The position numbers and the translations under genes were made by a program. 64,000 bases of DNA from Comamonadaceae bacterium (lineage in GTDB: Bacteria; Pseudomonadota; Gammaproteobacteria; Burkholderiales; Burkholderiaceae_C): NCBI GenBank assembly GCA_021299875.1, contig JAJTEW010000004.1, forward strand, positions 310,001 to 374,000, in the 5' to 3' direction. Shown here piece after piece: positions 16,306-24,884 of the stretch; position 1 is the first letter of the stretch; each line of letters starts with the position of its first letter. The notes beneath the pieces are model-generated. The model ran no database searches. It had not been told where the DNA came from and saw only the letters and a program-made list of their open reading frames with translations.

Positions 16306-17520
16306 TTAAATCACGCCGGCTTGTCGCAAGACATCGATCTGATCGACAGAATAGCCCGCGTCCAGCAGCATGGCGTCGGTATCGGCTCCCATGGCCGGTG
16401 CTGCAACGTGAGGTAAGTTAACGCCTGCGACGCGGATGGGTCCGGCGACCATGCGCGCCGAGCGTCCATCGGGATAAAGGTAGTCGGCCAGCGCCTCACG
16501 CTCGGCCAGATACGGATTTTCAAGAGCCTGCGCGATGTCATAGACCGGCGAGGCCGGCACCTTGCCGGCGAACAGCGTCATCCAGTCGGCTGTGGCGCGT
16601 TGCATCAGCACGCCGTCTAGCATTTGCGTGACGCGCTCACGATTTTCTAGGCGCTTGGCAAAAGTGTCGAAATCGGGGTCGGTTTTCCATTCGGGCTTGC
16701 ACAGCAAGTCGACAAGCACTCCCCAGAATTTTTCTTTGTTGCACATCAGAAAGATCCAACCATCTTGGGTGCGATAAAGTTGGCTGGGAGTCAGGCTCGG
16801 ATGTCCGGAACGCGGGCTGCGCCCAGTGACCACCCCCTGATTGAGAAACCAGGTGCCGGGGTAATTGAGGTTGTGCAGGGCCACATCGAACAGAGATGTA
16901 TCGACATCCATGCCCTGTCCGGTACTGCGGGCACTGACGACTCCCGCGAGCAAGCCGAACGCTGCGGCCAGGCCTGTCATCAGGTCAACGATCGACAAGC
17001 CGTAGCGTGTCGGCGGGCCATCCGGCTCGCCGGTCAGCGACATGTGCCCGGCTTCAGCCTGCATCAGGTAATCGTAGCCAGGCCAGGCCGTACGCGAACC
17101 ATGGCGCCCATAGGCAGACAGGTGTGTGCAGACGATGCGCGGGTTGCTTGCTTTGAGGTCGTCGTAGGTCAGACCAAGTTTGACCGGCAGATCACCGCGC
17201 AGGTTGTCGAGTACCGCATCGGCCTGGGTGACCAATGCCAGAAAGGCAGCGTAGCCATCCGGATGTTTAAGGTCAAGGGTGATGCTTTTCTTGTTGCGAT
17301 TGAATGTTTGAAAAAAATGGCTATCACCAGGACCGAAAAAATGCGGGCCTACGCTGCGTCCAACATCACCGCCATCCCGGTGATTTTCGATCTTGATGAC
17401 TTCCGCGCCCAAGTCGGCTAAGTAGAGGGTTCCGAAGGGGCCGGCTCCGTACTGCTCGACTGCGAGTATGCGAACTCCGGCGAGGGGTAAAGGGCGAGTG
17501 TTTGAGGTGCCGGTGGTCAT
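16306..17520 (-). CDS. Class III (CaiB/BaiF) CoA-transferase
   Basis: 404 residues of formyl-CoA transferase type. Visible: PLAGVRILAVEQYGAGPFGT near the N-terminus, GAEVIKIE, FQTFNRNKKSITLDLK, and the region RYGLSIVDLMTG that carries the catalytic aspartate. It would activate a carboxylic acid at the expense of another CoA ester. The ATG at 17520 (MTTGTSNT) is chosen because the longer TTG start at 17562 would overlap the upstream gene by 26 bases. It lies directly downstream of the MmgE/PrpD gene and 109 bases before the lyase. Confidence 0.9.
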   Translation of the reverse strand: MTTGTSNTRPLPLAGVRILAVEQYGAGPFGTLYLADLGAEVIKIENHRDGGDVGRSVGPHFFGPGDSHFFQTFNRNKKSITLDLKHPDGYAAFLALVTQADAVLDNLRGDLPVKLGLTYDDLKASNPRIVCTHLSAYGRHGSRTAWPGYDYLMQAEAGHMSLTGEPDGPPTRYGLSIVDLMTGLAAAFGLLAGVVSARSTGQGMDVDTSLFDVALHNLNYPGTWFLNQGVVTGRSPRSGHPSLTPSQLYRTQDGWIFLMCNKEKFWGVLVDLLCKPEWKTDPDFDTFAKRLENRERVTQMLDGVLMQRATADWMTLFAGKVPASPVYDIAQALENPYLAEREALADYLYPDGRSARMVAGPIRVAGVNLPHVAAPAMGADTDAMLLDAGYSVDQIDVLRQAGVI

Positions 17521-17536
17521 AGGTCTTAAGGGAAAT

Positions 17537-18955
17537 TCAGTTCGATGCCAGTTCTGCTTCAAATTGCGCGGCGCTGGTCACCGACTCCAGATCGAGCACC
17601 ATGTCGCGCACCCGAAGCGCCTGGGCGTGCGGCAGGTTCAGGGCGCAGTTGTCAAAATACTTCGCTTCGATTTCTGCATTGCTGAGCGGTTGTTCCGGAT
17701 TACCGCGATTGACCGCAACGCGATGTTGCATGATGCGTCCGTCTTCGAGCGTGACCACCACTTCACCGGTGTAATGGGCTGGGAAGGTTGATGCTTCATC
17801 GATCTCATAGTTGACCTTATCCATCAAAGCCAGGATACGTGGCTCGACAAAGGCGGCCGGCAACATCTCCGCCAGCCCGAGTTTGCCGCGCATCAGGCCA
17901 CTGGCAACGGCGTAAGGAATACTGAATTTCGCATCGTAATCATTCTTCGGTCTGCGCTTGGCGTTAACGGGTTCTGCGACTGACTTGACCACGCCTGCCG
18001 GGATCAGCGCACGGATCGATCGTATGCGTGTGGTATCGATGCCTGCCGCATGCAAGGCGATGGCCGCATCGGCACAACCATGCACGAAGTGACAGGCGGG
18101 GAAGGGTTTGATGGCGACGTTGTCAAGCTCCCAGACGCTGCCAAGGTTTGCTGTCGCGAGCGACAGATCGGAGGCGGCGAATTCGGCGGGCGGCAAGTGA
18201 CTGCGATACAGCCCGAAGCGACCTTCGTAGGCCTCGCTCGGTGCCGGGAAGTCGTCGGCGGCAAGTGTTGCAGCCGTGATGCCACTGGCGGCCGCCCAGC
18301 CTGGATGAATACGTTTGGTCCAGGAGCCGTCTTCGATGAACTGTAAATTGCCGCTGGCAAACGACAGGGCGATGCCCTGTGCGCCAGCCAGTTGCGTCGG
18401 CGTAAGGTGCATCAGGCGCCCCGCAACCAGCGCTGAGGCAAAGGTGCCGATCAAGCCTGTCGGGTGAAAGCCGACCTGATGAAAAGCCCCTTTGACCACG
18501 CAGGCCAGACGCGCGCCAGCTTCGACACCGGCAATGTAAGCGATCAACATTTGCGCGCCTGAGCTGCCCAATTGGGCTGCGCTGGCGAGCGCTGCGGGCA
18601 AGGTGCTCACGGTCAGGTGCGTAACGCCTGCGGCATGCGTATCGTCGTAATCGAGTCCGTGCATCAGCATGCCATTGATCACAGCTGCATCACGCATGGG
18701 CAGCCGAAGCGGCATGCCAATCACGCCGCGCGGACCGGCGCCAGCCAGCCTGGCAACCGATGCAGCGATACGCGTCGCGAACGCTTCTTCACGCGCCGCA
18801 TAAGCGCAGCCGGTCGCGTCCAGCATCAGATATTTGGCTCGTGTGACAACGGCTTGCGGCACGTCAGCTAGGCACAAAGCGGCAGCAAATTCCGCCAATT
18901 GCTGTGAAATTGCCGGCGCAACTGGCTCGGGTGCTGGACGCAATAGGGCACTCAT
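17537..18955 (-). CDS. MmgE/PrpD family protein
   Basis: 472 residues. Visible family segments: ATGCAYAAREE, NGMLMHGLDYDDTHAAGVTHLTVSTLPAALA (the conserved HxxDYDDT region), FHPTGLIGTFASALVAGRLM, and KPFPACHFVHGCADA. The superfamily includes 2-methylcitrate dehydratase, cis-aconitate decarboxylase and several enzymes of unknown reaction, so the substrate cannot be named. Genes of this family are frequent next to Bug binding proteins and CoA-transferases in Burkholderiales. It is the second gene after the Bug gene in a minus-strand run. Confidence 0.88.
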   Translation of the reverse strand: MSALLRPAPEPVAPAISQQLAEFAAALCLADVPQAVVTRAKYLMLDATGCAYAAREEAFATRIAASVARLAGAGPRGVIGMPLRLPMRDAAVINGMLMHGLDYDDTHAAGVTHLTVSTLPAALASAAQLGSSGAQMLIAYIAGVEAGARLACVVKGAFHQVGFHPTGLIGTFASALVAGRLMHLTPTQLAGAQGIALSFASGNLQFIEDGSWTKRIHPGWAAASGITAATLAADDFPAPSEAYEGRFGLYRSHLPPAEFAASDLSLATANLGSVWELDNVAIKPFPACHFVHGCADAAIALHAAGIDTTRIRSIRALIPAGVVKSVAEPVNAKRRPKNDYDAKFSIPYAVASGLMRGKLGLAEMLPAAFVEPRILALMDKVNYEIDEASTFPAHYTGEVVVTLEDGRIMQHRVAVNRGNPEQPLSNAEIEAKYFDNCALNLPHAQALRVRDMVLDLESVTSAAQFEAELASN

Positions 18956-18988
18956 TAAAGATCCTGTTTTTGTCTCACTTCCTCGACC

Positions 18989-19981
18989 TCAATCGACCTT
19001 GGCGCCCGACGCCTTGACCGCCACAGCCCACTTGGTGGTTTCTGCTTTCAGATATTCAGTCAACTGATCCGGTGACATGACCATCGGTTCGGTTCCCAGT
19101 GACTGAAAGCGGGTACGGATTTCAGCCGAATTGAGAATCTTGTTGATCTCGGAATTGAGTTTTTCGATGATGGCGCGCGGTACTTTTGATGGTGCCGCCA
19201 TGGCGACCCACGGCACAGCCGAAAAACCGCTGACACCGCTTTCCGAAATGGTAGGGACATCTGGCAGAACCCCGGTGCGCGCAATGCTCGAGACCGCAAT
19301 GGGTCGCAGTCTATTGTCCCTGATCAAAGAAATGGTTCCCGCTAGGGTTTCGAACATGACGTCGATCTGACCGCCAATCAAGTCGCTGACTGCAGCCGGT
19401 CCGCCTTTGTAGGGCACGTGCTGCATGTTGATGCCTGCCGCGATCTTGAAACTCTCCGTAGCAAGGTGGTTGGTCACACCGCTGCCGCCCGAACCGTAAT
19501 TCAACTTGCCCGGATTGGCTTTGGCAGCTTCAATCAGTCCCCCGATATCCTTGATCGGTGACTTGGTGTTGACCACTACCGCATACGGCACGATACCGAG
19601 ACCGGACACCATGGCCAAATCGCGTGAAACGTTGTAAGGCAGCTTGGTGTATAGCGCGGGGTTGACTGCCAGCGGGCCACTGGACGTGGCCAGCAATGTA
19701 TAGCCATCCGGCTCCGCTTTGATGGCCATTTCGGTGGCGATGATGCCGGCAGCGCCCGGCCGATTGTCTACAAAAAATTGTTGACCCAGATTCTTGGTCA
19801 GTTCGACCGCTACAGCACGCGCCAGCACATCGGTGGCCTGGCCAGGCGGGAAGCCGAGCAAAATGCGTACAGGCTTATTGGGGTAGTCTTGCGCGGAGTT
19901 GGACTGGGCATGAGCAGCCGGTGGCATGGCGGCGAGAAAAAGGGCAAGTATGGTGACGGCGAAAGTCTGAAGCAGTTTCAT
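18989..19981 (-). CDS. Bug-family tripartite tricarboxylate transporter substrate-binding protein
   Basis: 330 residues with a signal peptide (MKLLQTFAVTILALFLAAMPPAAHAQ) and family segments YPNKPVRILLGFPPGQATDVLARAVAVEL, VDNRPGAAGIIATE, PALYTKLPYNV, HVPYKGGPAAVSDLIGGQIDVMF and PDVPTISESG. Bug proteins bind small carboxylates in the periplasm. AGGAG 8 bases upstream supports the ATG at 19981. No TctA/TctB membrane genes are present, so it either works with a transporter elsewhere or acts as a sensor. It heads the minus-strand operon next to a divergent-control GntR gene. Confidence 0.93.
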   Translation of the reverse strand: MKLLQTFAVTILALFLAAMPPAAHAQSNSAQDYPNKPVRILLGFPPGQATDVLARAVAVELTKNLGQQFFVDNRPGAAGIIATEMAIKAEPDGYTLLATSSGPLAVNPALYTKLPYNVSRDLAMVSGLGIVPYAVVVNTKSPIKDIGGLIEAAKANPGKLNYGSGGSGVTNHLATESFKIAAGINMQHVPYKGGPAAVSDLIGGQIDVMFETLAGTISLIRDNRLRPIAVSSIARTGVLPDVPTISESGVSGFSAVPWVAMAAPSKVPRAIIEKLNSEINKILNSAEIRTRFQSLGTEPMVMSPDQLTEYLKAETTKWAVAVKASGAKVD

Positions 19982-20152
19982 TGCGTGGTCTCCTATATTT
20001 GTTGAAACCTTGAGGCATCTTTCAATACCTTTCGATTTGTCTGGACAATATATGACCAAGAAATTCGCCTGTCAACAGTCGTTTCAAGGCGTGTCGTTTA
20101 AAGGTGATTCCAGCTTTGTACGGCCCGATCAGGTTGACAAAGATGGCTGCGT

Positions 20153-21037
20153 CTAACGGCGTAAGACCATTCGGTAGGTAAATCGATCTGCTGGATGGAT
20201 GTTGTCGGTAAGCTCGATCAGTCGGCCGCTGGTGTCGAAATAGCTGCGCGTGATGGACAAGCCAGGCGTACCAGCCGGTACCCCGAGATTGGCTGCATCG
20301 TGTTCATCAAGGATGACTCCAATGATGGCCTGTTCGACCCGATCGATGCGCATCCCATAATCGCGCTCGATCAGCGCGTACACCGGACCTCTGTTGCTGC
20401 GCAGGGCGTTTTCAATCCCCTTCAGCATTGGGTTCAGGTAAAGGCGTGTCACGCCGAAAGGGCGCTCGCCGTCGATCTCATAGCGTATCGCCATGGCATA
20501 GATCCATTCTTCGCCCGCAGGCGCTGACACGCGCCCCGCCAGAGACTTGGACAGTGCGATGCGCCCGATGTAAACGTATTTGAAATCGGTCGTCTCAGCG
20601 TACTGAAACAGATCGCGCAAGGAGTAGATGCCTTGGGTGTAGCGGGTGTCGTCGGGTAGCGCTGCGACCACTGTGCCGGCGCGTGGCTTACGATGCACCA
20701 AACCTGCGGTCGATAGAACGCGTATGGCCTCGCGAATTGTGAAGCGCGATACATTGAGCTGCTCGCATAACTCGTGTTCAGTCGGCATTTGCGCGCCCAC
20801 CGGGTAGCGACCGCTTGCAATCGCCTCGCGTAACGCATGCGCGATTTGCAGGTAGCGCGGCGCTCCCTCATGGGCAATGGGGCGGGTCTTGACCGCCATC
20901 GCCTGAGCATCTTTGGCCAATTTCCTCTTTGCATTCACTGTGACTGCGGATGCGTCGCTTTTCGTAACTTTTACTGCACTCGGATTTTTTCCGGCTTTTG
21001 AAATTTTCTGGACCGGCACGGTACTGGTGGTCTTCAT
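20153..21037 (-). CDS. GntR family (HutC-type) transcriptional regulator
   Basis: 294 residues. A basic, low-complexity N-terminus of about 55 residues (KKxxK/Ala-rich) precedes the winged helix (PRYLQIAHALREAIASGRYPVGAQMPTEHELCEQ, NVSRFTIREAIRVLS, GLVHRKPRAGTVV). A UTRA ligand-binding domain follows (about 135-290, with RYEIDGERPFGVTRLYLNP and FDTSGRLIELTD). Such proteins repress catabolic operons until a small ligand binds. The ATG at 21037 is preferred over a TTG 51 bases upstream. It sits between the Bug-PrpD-CoA-transferase operon and the MaoC/acyl-CoA dehydrogenase pair, and probably controls both. Confidence 0.9.
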   Translation of the reverse strand: MKTTSTVPVQKISKAGKNPSAVKVTKSDASAVTVNAKRKLAKDAQAMAVKTRPIAHEGAPRYLQIAHALREAIASGRYPVGAQMPTEHELCEQLNVSRFTIREAIRVLSTAGLVHRKPRAGTVVAALPDDTRYTQGIYSLRDLFQYAETTDFKYVYIGRIALSKSLAGRVSAPAGEEWIYAMAIRYEIDGERPFGVTRLYLNPMLKGIENALRSNRGPVYALIERDYGMRIDRVEQAIIGVILDEHDAANLGVPAGTPGLSITRSYFDTSGRLIELTDNIHPADRFTYRMVLRR

Positions 21038-21184
21038 TCGGTGATTCCTAGATGGCGGACTGTTACCAGAAGCATCCTTTTGTTGCAAGTATGGCCTGAT
21101 TTTCTATCCCCAAAAAAACCATCCGCTATTCTTTTTGATTTTGTCCGTACAATTGACGCATCCAACAAAACGGAGAAACCCATT

Positions 21185-21703
21185 ATGTCCGGTGAAGTCA
21201 AGCTAGTCGGTGAGCGTGTTTACAGAGAAAGTTTCGGTCGCTATTTTGAAGACTTTCATGTGGGCGATATTTATCAGCATCGTCCCGGACGCACCATCAC
21301 GCAGTACGACAACATACAGTTCACGTTGATGACGATGAACACGCATCCGATGCACTTTGACGAAGAATATGCCAAGCACAGCGAATTTGGACGCTGCATC
21401 ATTTGCAGTCCTTTGACGGTCGCGTTGATGGTCGGTATGAGTGTCACCGACGTGAGCCAGAAGGCCATCGCTAACCTCGGGTGGGATGCAATTAAGCTGA
21501 CCCACCCCTTGTTTGCGGATGACACGTTGTATGCCGAGTCTGAAGTGCTCGACAAGCGCGAATCGAAAAGCCGGCCTAACGCTGGGCTGGTTTCAGTCAA
21601 GACCATCGGCTTGAATCAGAACCATGTCAAGGTTTGCGAATTCAGCCGCACCATGCTGATCATGAAGCGCGGCAATGACGTCGAGGAGCGTGCAAATTAT
21701 TAA
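21185..21703 (+). CDS. MaoC-family (R)-hydratase
   Basis: 172-residue hot-dog-fold hydratase. The family motif is visible in TLMTMNTHPMHFDEEYA (Asn, His and Asp of hydratase 2), preceded by YFEDFHVGDIYQHRPGRTIT. It is similar in style to mesaconyl-CoA or itaconyl-CoA hydratases. GGAG at 21172-21175 supports the ATG at 21185. It is divergent from the GntR regulator and 106 bases upstream of the acyl-CoA dehydrogenase. Inferred role: adding water to the enoyl-CoA made by the dehydrogenase, giving the hydroxyacyl-CoA that the CitE-like lyase splits. Confidence 0.87.
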   Translation: MSGEVKLVGERVYRESFGRYFEDFHVGDIYQHRPGRTITQYDNIQFTLMTMNTHPMHFDEEYAKHSEFGRCIICSPLTVALMVGMSVTDVSQKAIANLGWDAIKLTHPLFADDTLYAESEVLDKRESKSRPNAGLVSVKTIGLNQNHVKVCEFSRTMLIMKRGNDVEERANY

Positions 21704-21809
21704 AAATAGGGAAACAGTTGACGTCGCTGCCTTCGATTCCCATCTTATTTTTTCTGATCCCCTATCGCTTCAGACAAATTCATTCAAACCGACACCAAGG
21801 AGCACTCAA

Positions 21810-22988
21810 ATGGCACTGCCTACCGTACAACGTCCAATGCGCCACACCGATCCCGCTGAAGAGGCGGCCCTGCTCGATGCCATTGAACGCTGGCTTGACA
21901 AGGTTGTCCGGCCGCAAGTCATGAAACTGGAGCATGACGACATTTACCCGCATGAAATGGTCAAGGACATGAAGGAAATGGGCTTGTTTGGCGCGGTACT
22001 GGATCCGGAATGGGGTGGCCTTGGTCTATCTTCGTCCACTTACGCCAAGATCGTGATGCAGATTTCCACGGTCTGGATGTCACTGACAGGGATTTTCAAT
22101 TCGCATCTGATGATGGCCATGCTGGTTGAAAAGTACGGTTCGCCAGAACAGAAGCAGCGCTTGTTGCCGCGCATGGCCACAGGTGAATTGCGCGGTGGCA
22201 TCGGCTTGACCGAGCCTGATGCCGGTACAGATCTGGCGGGCATTCGTACCCGTGCAGTAAGGGACGGCGATCACTATGTGATCAATGGCACTAAAACTTG
22301 GATTTCCAATGGGATCGAGGGAAACTGCTTTGCGGTGCTGGTGAAGACCGATGCGGCCGCGGAACCGGCGCGTCGCGGTCTTTCGATGTTCATCATGGAA
22401 AAAGGGCCGGGCTTTACGGTTTCGCGCAAACTCGAGAAGCTTGGATATAAGGGCATCGACTCGGCCGAATTGGTGTTCGATAACTATCGGGTGCCGGCCA
22501 ACAATCTGATTGCGGCCGAGGGCGATGGTTTTTATTGCGCAGTTGGTGGACTGGAGCTCGGTCGCATCAACGTTGCGGCGCGCGGCGCCGGCATCGCCAA
22601 GGCGGCGCTGGACGAATCGGTCAAGTACGCCCAAATGCGGAAGACCTTCGGCAAGCCGATCGCCCAGCACCAGGCGATTCAGTTGAAGCTGGGCGAAATG
22701 GCTACGCGCGTGGAAGCCTCGCGCTTGCTCGTCGAGGCTGCGGCGCAGGCCTACGATGCAGGACGGCGCTGCGATATGGAGGCCGGTATGGCGAAATACT
22801 TTGCATCCGAAGCTGGCCTAGAAAATGCAATGGAAGCAATGCGTATTCATGGCGCCTATGGCTACTCTAAGGAATATCCGATCGAGCGCCTGTTGCGCGA
22901 TGCGCCCCTGATGTGCATCGGCGAAGGCACCAACGAAATGCAGCGCATTATCATCGCCCGGCAACTGGTGGAACGCAATCCAATTTGA
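21810..22988 (+). CDS. Acyl-CoA dehydrogenase
   Basis: 392 residues of the FAD acyl-CoA dehydrogenase superfamily: GGIGLTEPDAGTD (flavin/substrate loop), TKTWISNG, GRINVAARGAG, YAQMRKTFGKPIAQHQAIQ, and the C-terminal RIHGAYGYSKEYPIERLLRD and IGEGTNEMQR. AAGGAG precedes the ATG at 21810. It would oxidise an acyl-CoA to an enoyl-CoA and pass electrons to ETF. With CoA-transferase, MaoC hydratase and CitE-like lyase in the same locus, a substrate such as methylsuccinyl-CoA is plausible but not shown. Confidence 0.93.
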   Translation: MALPTVQRPMRHTDPAEEAALLDAIERWLDKVVRPQVMKLEHDDIYPHEMVKDMKEMGLFGAVLDPEWGGLGLSSSTYAKIVMQISTVWMSLTGIFNSHLMMAMLVEKYGSPEQKQRLLPRMATGELRGGIGLTEPDAGTDLAGIRTRAVRDGDHYVINGTKTWISNGIEGNCFAVLVKTDAAAEPARRGLSMFIMEKGPGFTVSRKLEKLGYKGIDSAELVFDNYRVPANNLIAAEGDGFYCAVGGLELGRINVAARGAGIAKAALDESVKYAQMRKTFGKPIAQHQAIQLKLGEMATRVEASRLLVEAAAQAYDAGRRCDMEAGMAKYFASEAGLENAMEAMRIHGAYGYSKEYPIERLLRDAPLMCIGEGTNEMQRIIIARQLVERNPI

Positions 22989-23199
22989 TGCTGGGAACAT
23001 GGCGGTGGGTCAATCCCGACTTTGTTCTGCAGGCTTGCCGCATCGGGGAAAAATCTTGCTTGATAACTCCGCCGATTCCGTAACTGAATGATTATTTTTT
23101 CGGTTGAGGCACAGTCTGGGCTGATCGGCTTGCCGCTCAAAGCGGCTTGATGGCAGAGGTCAGAAAGCTCGACGCTCGCGTTAAACCAGGCGTGGCGTT

Positions 23200-23709
23200 T
23201 CAACGCTCAAGCGGCACCATGAGCAGGTCATCGCTGGTGGTGACCCACTGGCCATCGCGGTACAGCAAGGGTAAGGCGGCGTCTTTGTAACGGCCAGAGA
23301 TGACTTCGCCCACCATGAGGCAGTGCGTGCTCTCTTGCACCTGCCGAATCAAACGGCACTCCAGGCTCATGACGGCACCGTGCAGACAAGGCGAACCCGA
23401 ATCAAATCCTCCCCATTGCTGAGCATCAAAGCGCTCATCGCCAAACAATGGGGCTTGGCCGGCAAACAGTTTGGCCAGCTCGATGTGCTCGACCGCCAGC
23501 GTGTTGACACTGAACACTTGGTTGTCCGTCATGTGGGTGTAGGTGAAGGCGCTGCGGTTGATGGCGCACACCACGGTGGGCGGCTCCACGCCCAAAGACA
23601 TGAAGGCCGAGACGGTCATGCCTGTGCGGTGAGGTGCTTGACCGGTGGCGATGATGTTCACCGCCGCCGGGTGCAAGCGCATCAACTGTCTGAAAGCTTG
23701 AGGGGTCAT
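23200..23709 (-). CDS. Flavin reductase family protein (DIM6/NtaB type)
   Basis: 169 residues of the FMN-binding flavin reductase-like fold, with MTVSAFMSLGVEPPTVVCAINRSA and FSVNTLAVEHIELAKLFAG. It would reduce free flavin with NAD(P)H for the partner oxygenase. Its ATG overlaps the end of the LLM monooxygenase gene by four bases, a strong sign that they form a two-component monooxygenase. It is the last gene of the minus-strand operon that starts at 25853. Confidence 0.92.
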   Translation of the reverse strand: MTPQAFRQLMRLHPAAVNIIATGQAPHRTGMTVSAFMSLGVEPPTVVCAINRSAFTYTHMTDNQVFSVNTLAVEHIELAKLFAGQAPLFGDERFDAQQWGGFDSGSPCLHGAVMSLECRLIRQVQESTHCLMVGEVISGRYKDAALPLLYRDGQWVTTSDDLLMVPLER

Positions 23710-24848
23710 GCCGTGGCAGTTTCCAGGGGCGCGTCCACGTTGATCGCCGAGCCCAGGCCCAACGCCTGGTTGACACGGGGCATGACTTCGTTGGCCATCA
23801 GCTCCATGGAGCGACGTCCCAACTGGGGGTCGACCAAGTCCATGCCCGCGTAAACGATTTCGCCAAAGGGACCCGCCTTCTCGCGCAAAGCCAGAATTTT
23901 GTCGGTCACCTCATGGACGGTGCCGGTGATCACCAATTCGTCGAGCAGGCGGTCCAGCGTGACATGGCTGTCATCCTCGTCGGCATACTTTTTGAAGATG
24001 ACGTGACGTTTGGACATCATCATCTTGGTCAGCATCTGGCGGTAGTAATAACGGTAAGGGCTGTTGGCATCCGCGCGGCCATAGCGTTTGGCCGTTGCGG
24101 CATCGTCGCTCACGAAAATGGTGCGCGCCACGCGCCAGTCGGCAGGGTTGGCCACTTCATTGACGGAGGTTTTGCCCTCACAGTAATTGTCCCAATGGCT
24201 GGCCAGCCAATGGTCCATCAAAAAGTTGGCCGACATGGGGTGAAAGTTGCGCTTGCCCATGGCAATGACGCCTTTGGAGAAGGGCGCGACCACGGTGCCC
24301 ACAATTTCAGGCCAGGGTTTCTGAAAGGGCTTCATCAATTCACCTCGGCCAATCGATGGAACGGAGGTCACTTGCGTGGTGACTTTGAAGCGGTTGTCCG
24401 GAAAATCGATGTTGTAGGGTGGTTCACGCTCCCAAATGGCCAGGATCACATCAATGGCCTCGGCAAACATTTTGTTGCGGTCCTGGTCAAGGATGCCCAG
24501 GGCTTCGGCATCGGATGCCAATGCCCCGGGGCTGATGCCGAAGATGAAACGGCCCTTGGCCAGATGGTCGAACATGGCCGCCTGTGAAGCCAGCAGCGTC
24601 GGGTGTGAGTGCGACAAGTTGGAGGTGCCGCTGCCCAGTTTGATGGTCTTGGTTTCTGGGATCAAGGTGGCCAGGAACAACAAGCTGTTGGTCACGTTTT
24701 CGGCTTTGTCAGTGAGGTGCTCGCCCACAAACGCATCGTAGAAACCCAGCTTGTCGGCCAGGATGATGGTCTGACGGTCCTCATGCAAGGTCTCAGTGGT
24801 GTCCCGCTCGAAGGGGTGCAAGGGCATGGTGAAGTAGCCTAGGCGCAT
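23706..24848 (-). CDS. LLM-class flavin-dependent monooxygenase
   Basis: 380-residue luciferase-like TIM barrel: MRLGYFTMPLHP, DAFVGEHLTD, LGSGTSNLSHSHPTLLASQAAMFDHLAKGRFIFGISPGA, MFAEAIDVILAIW. It uses reduced flavin and oxygen to oxygenate an unknown organic substrate. The partner flavin reductase is coupled downstream and a Bug binding protein lies upstream in the same operon. The LLM-plus-reductase pairing is that of NTA monooxygenase and of RutA/RutF; with the amidase and hydrolases in the divergent operon, ring opening of a nitrogen heterocycle or imide is a reasonable hypothesis. Confidence 0.93.
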   Translation of the reverse strand: MRLGYFTMPLHPFERDTTETLHEDRQTIILADKLGFYDAFVGEHLTDKAENVTNSLLFLATLIPETKTIKLGSGTSNLSHSHPTLLASQAAMFDHLAKGRFIFGISPGALASDAEALGILDQDRNKMFAEAIDVILAIWEREPPYNIDFPDNRFKVTTQVTSVPSIGRGELMKPFQKPWPEIVGTVVAPFSKGVIAMGKRNFHPMSANFLMDHWLASHWDNYCEGKTSVNEVANPADWRVARTIFVSDDAATAKRYGRADANSPYRYYYRQMLTKMMMSKRHVIFKKYADEDDSHVTLDRLLDELVITGTVHEVTDKILALREKAGPFGEIVYAGMDLVDPQLGRRSMELMANEVMPRVNQALGLGSAINVDAPLETATA

Positions 24849-24884
24849 GGTGGATCCTGTCGTTGATTTTTTGAAAATGAAGAC

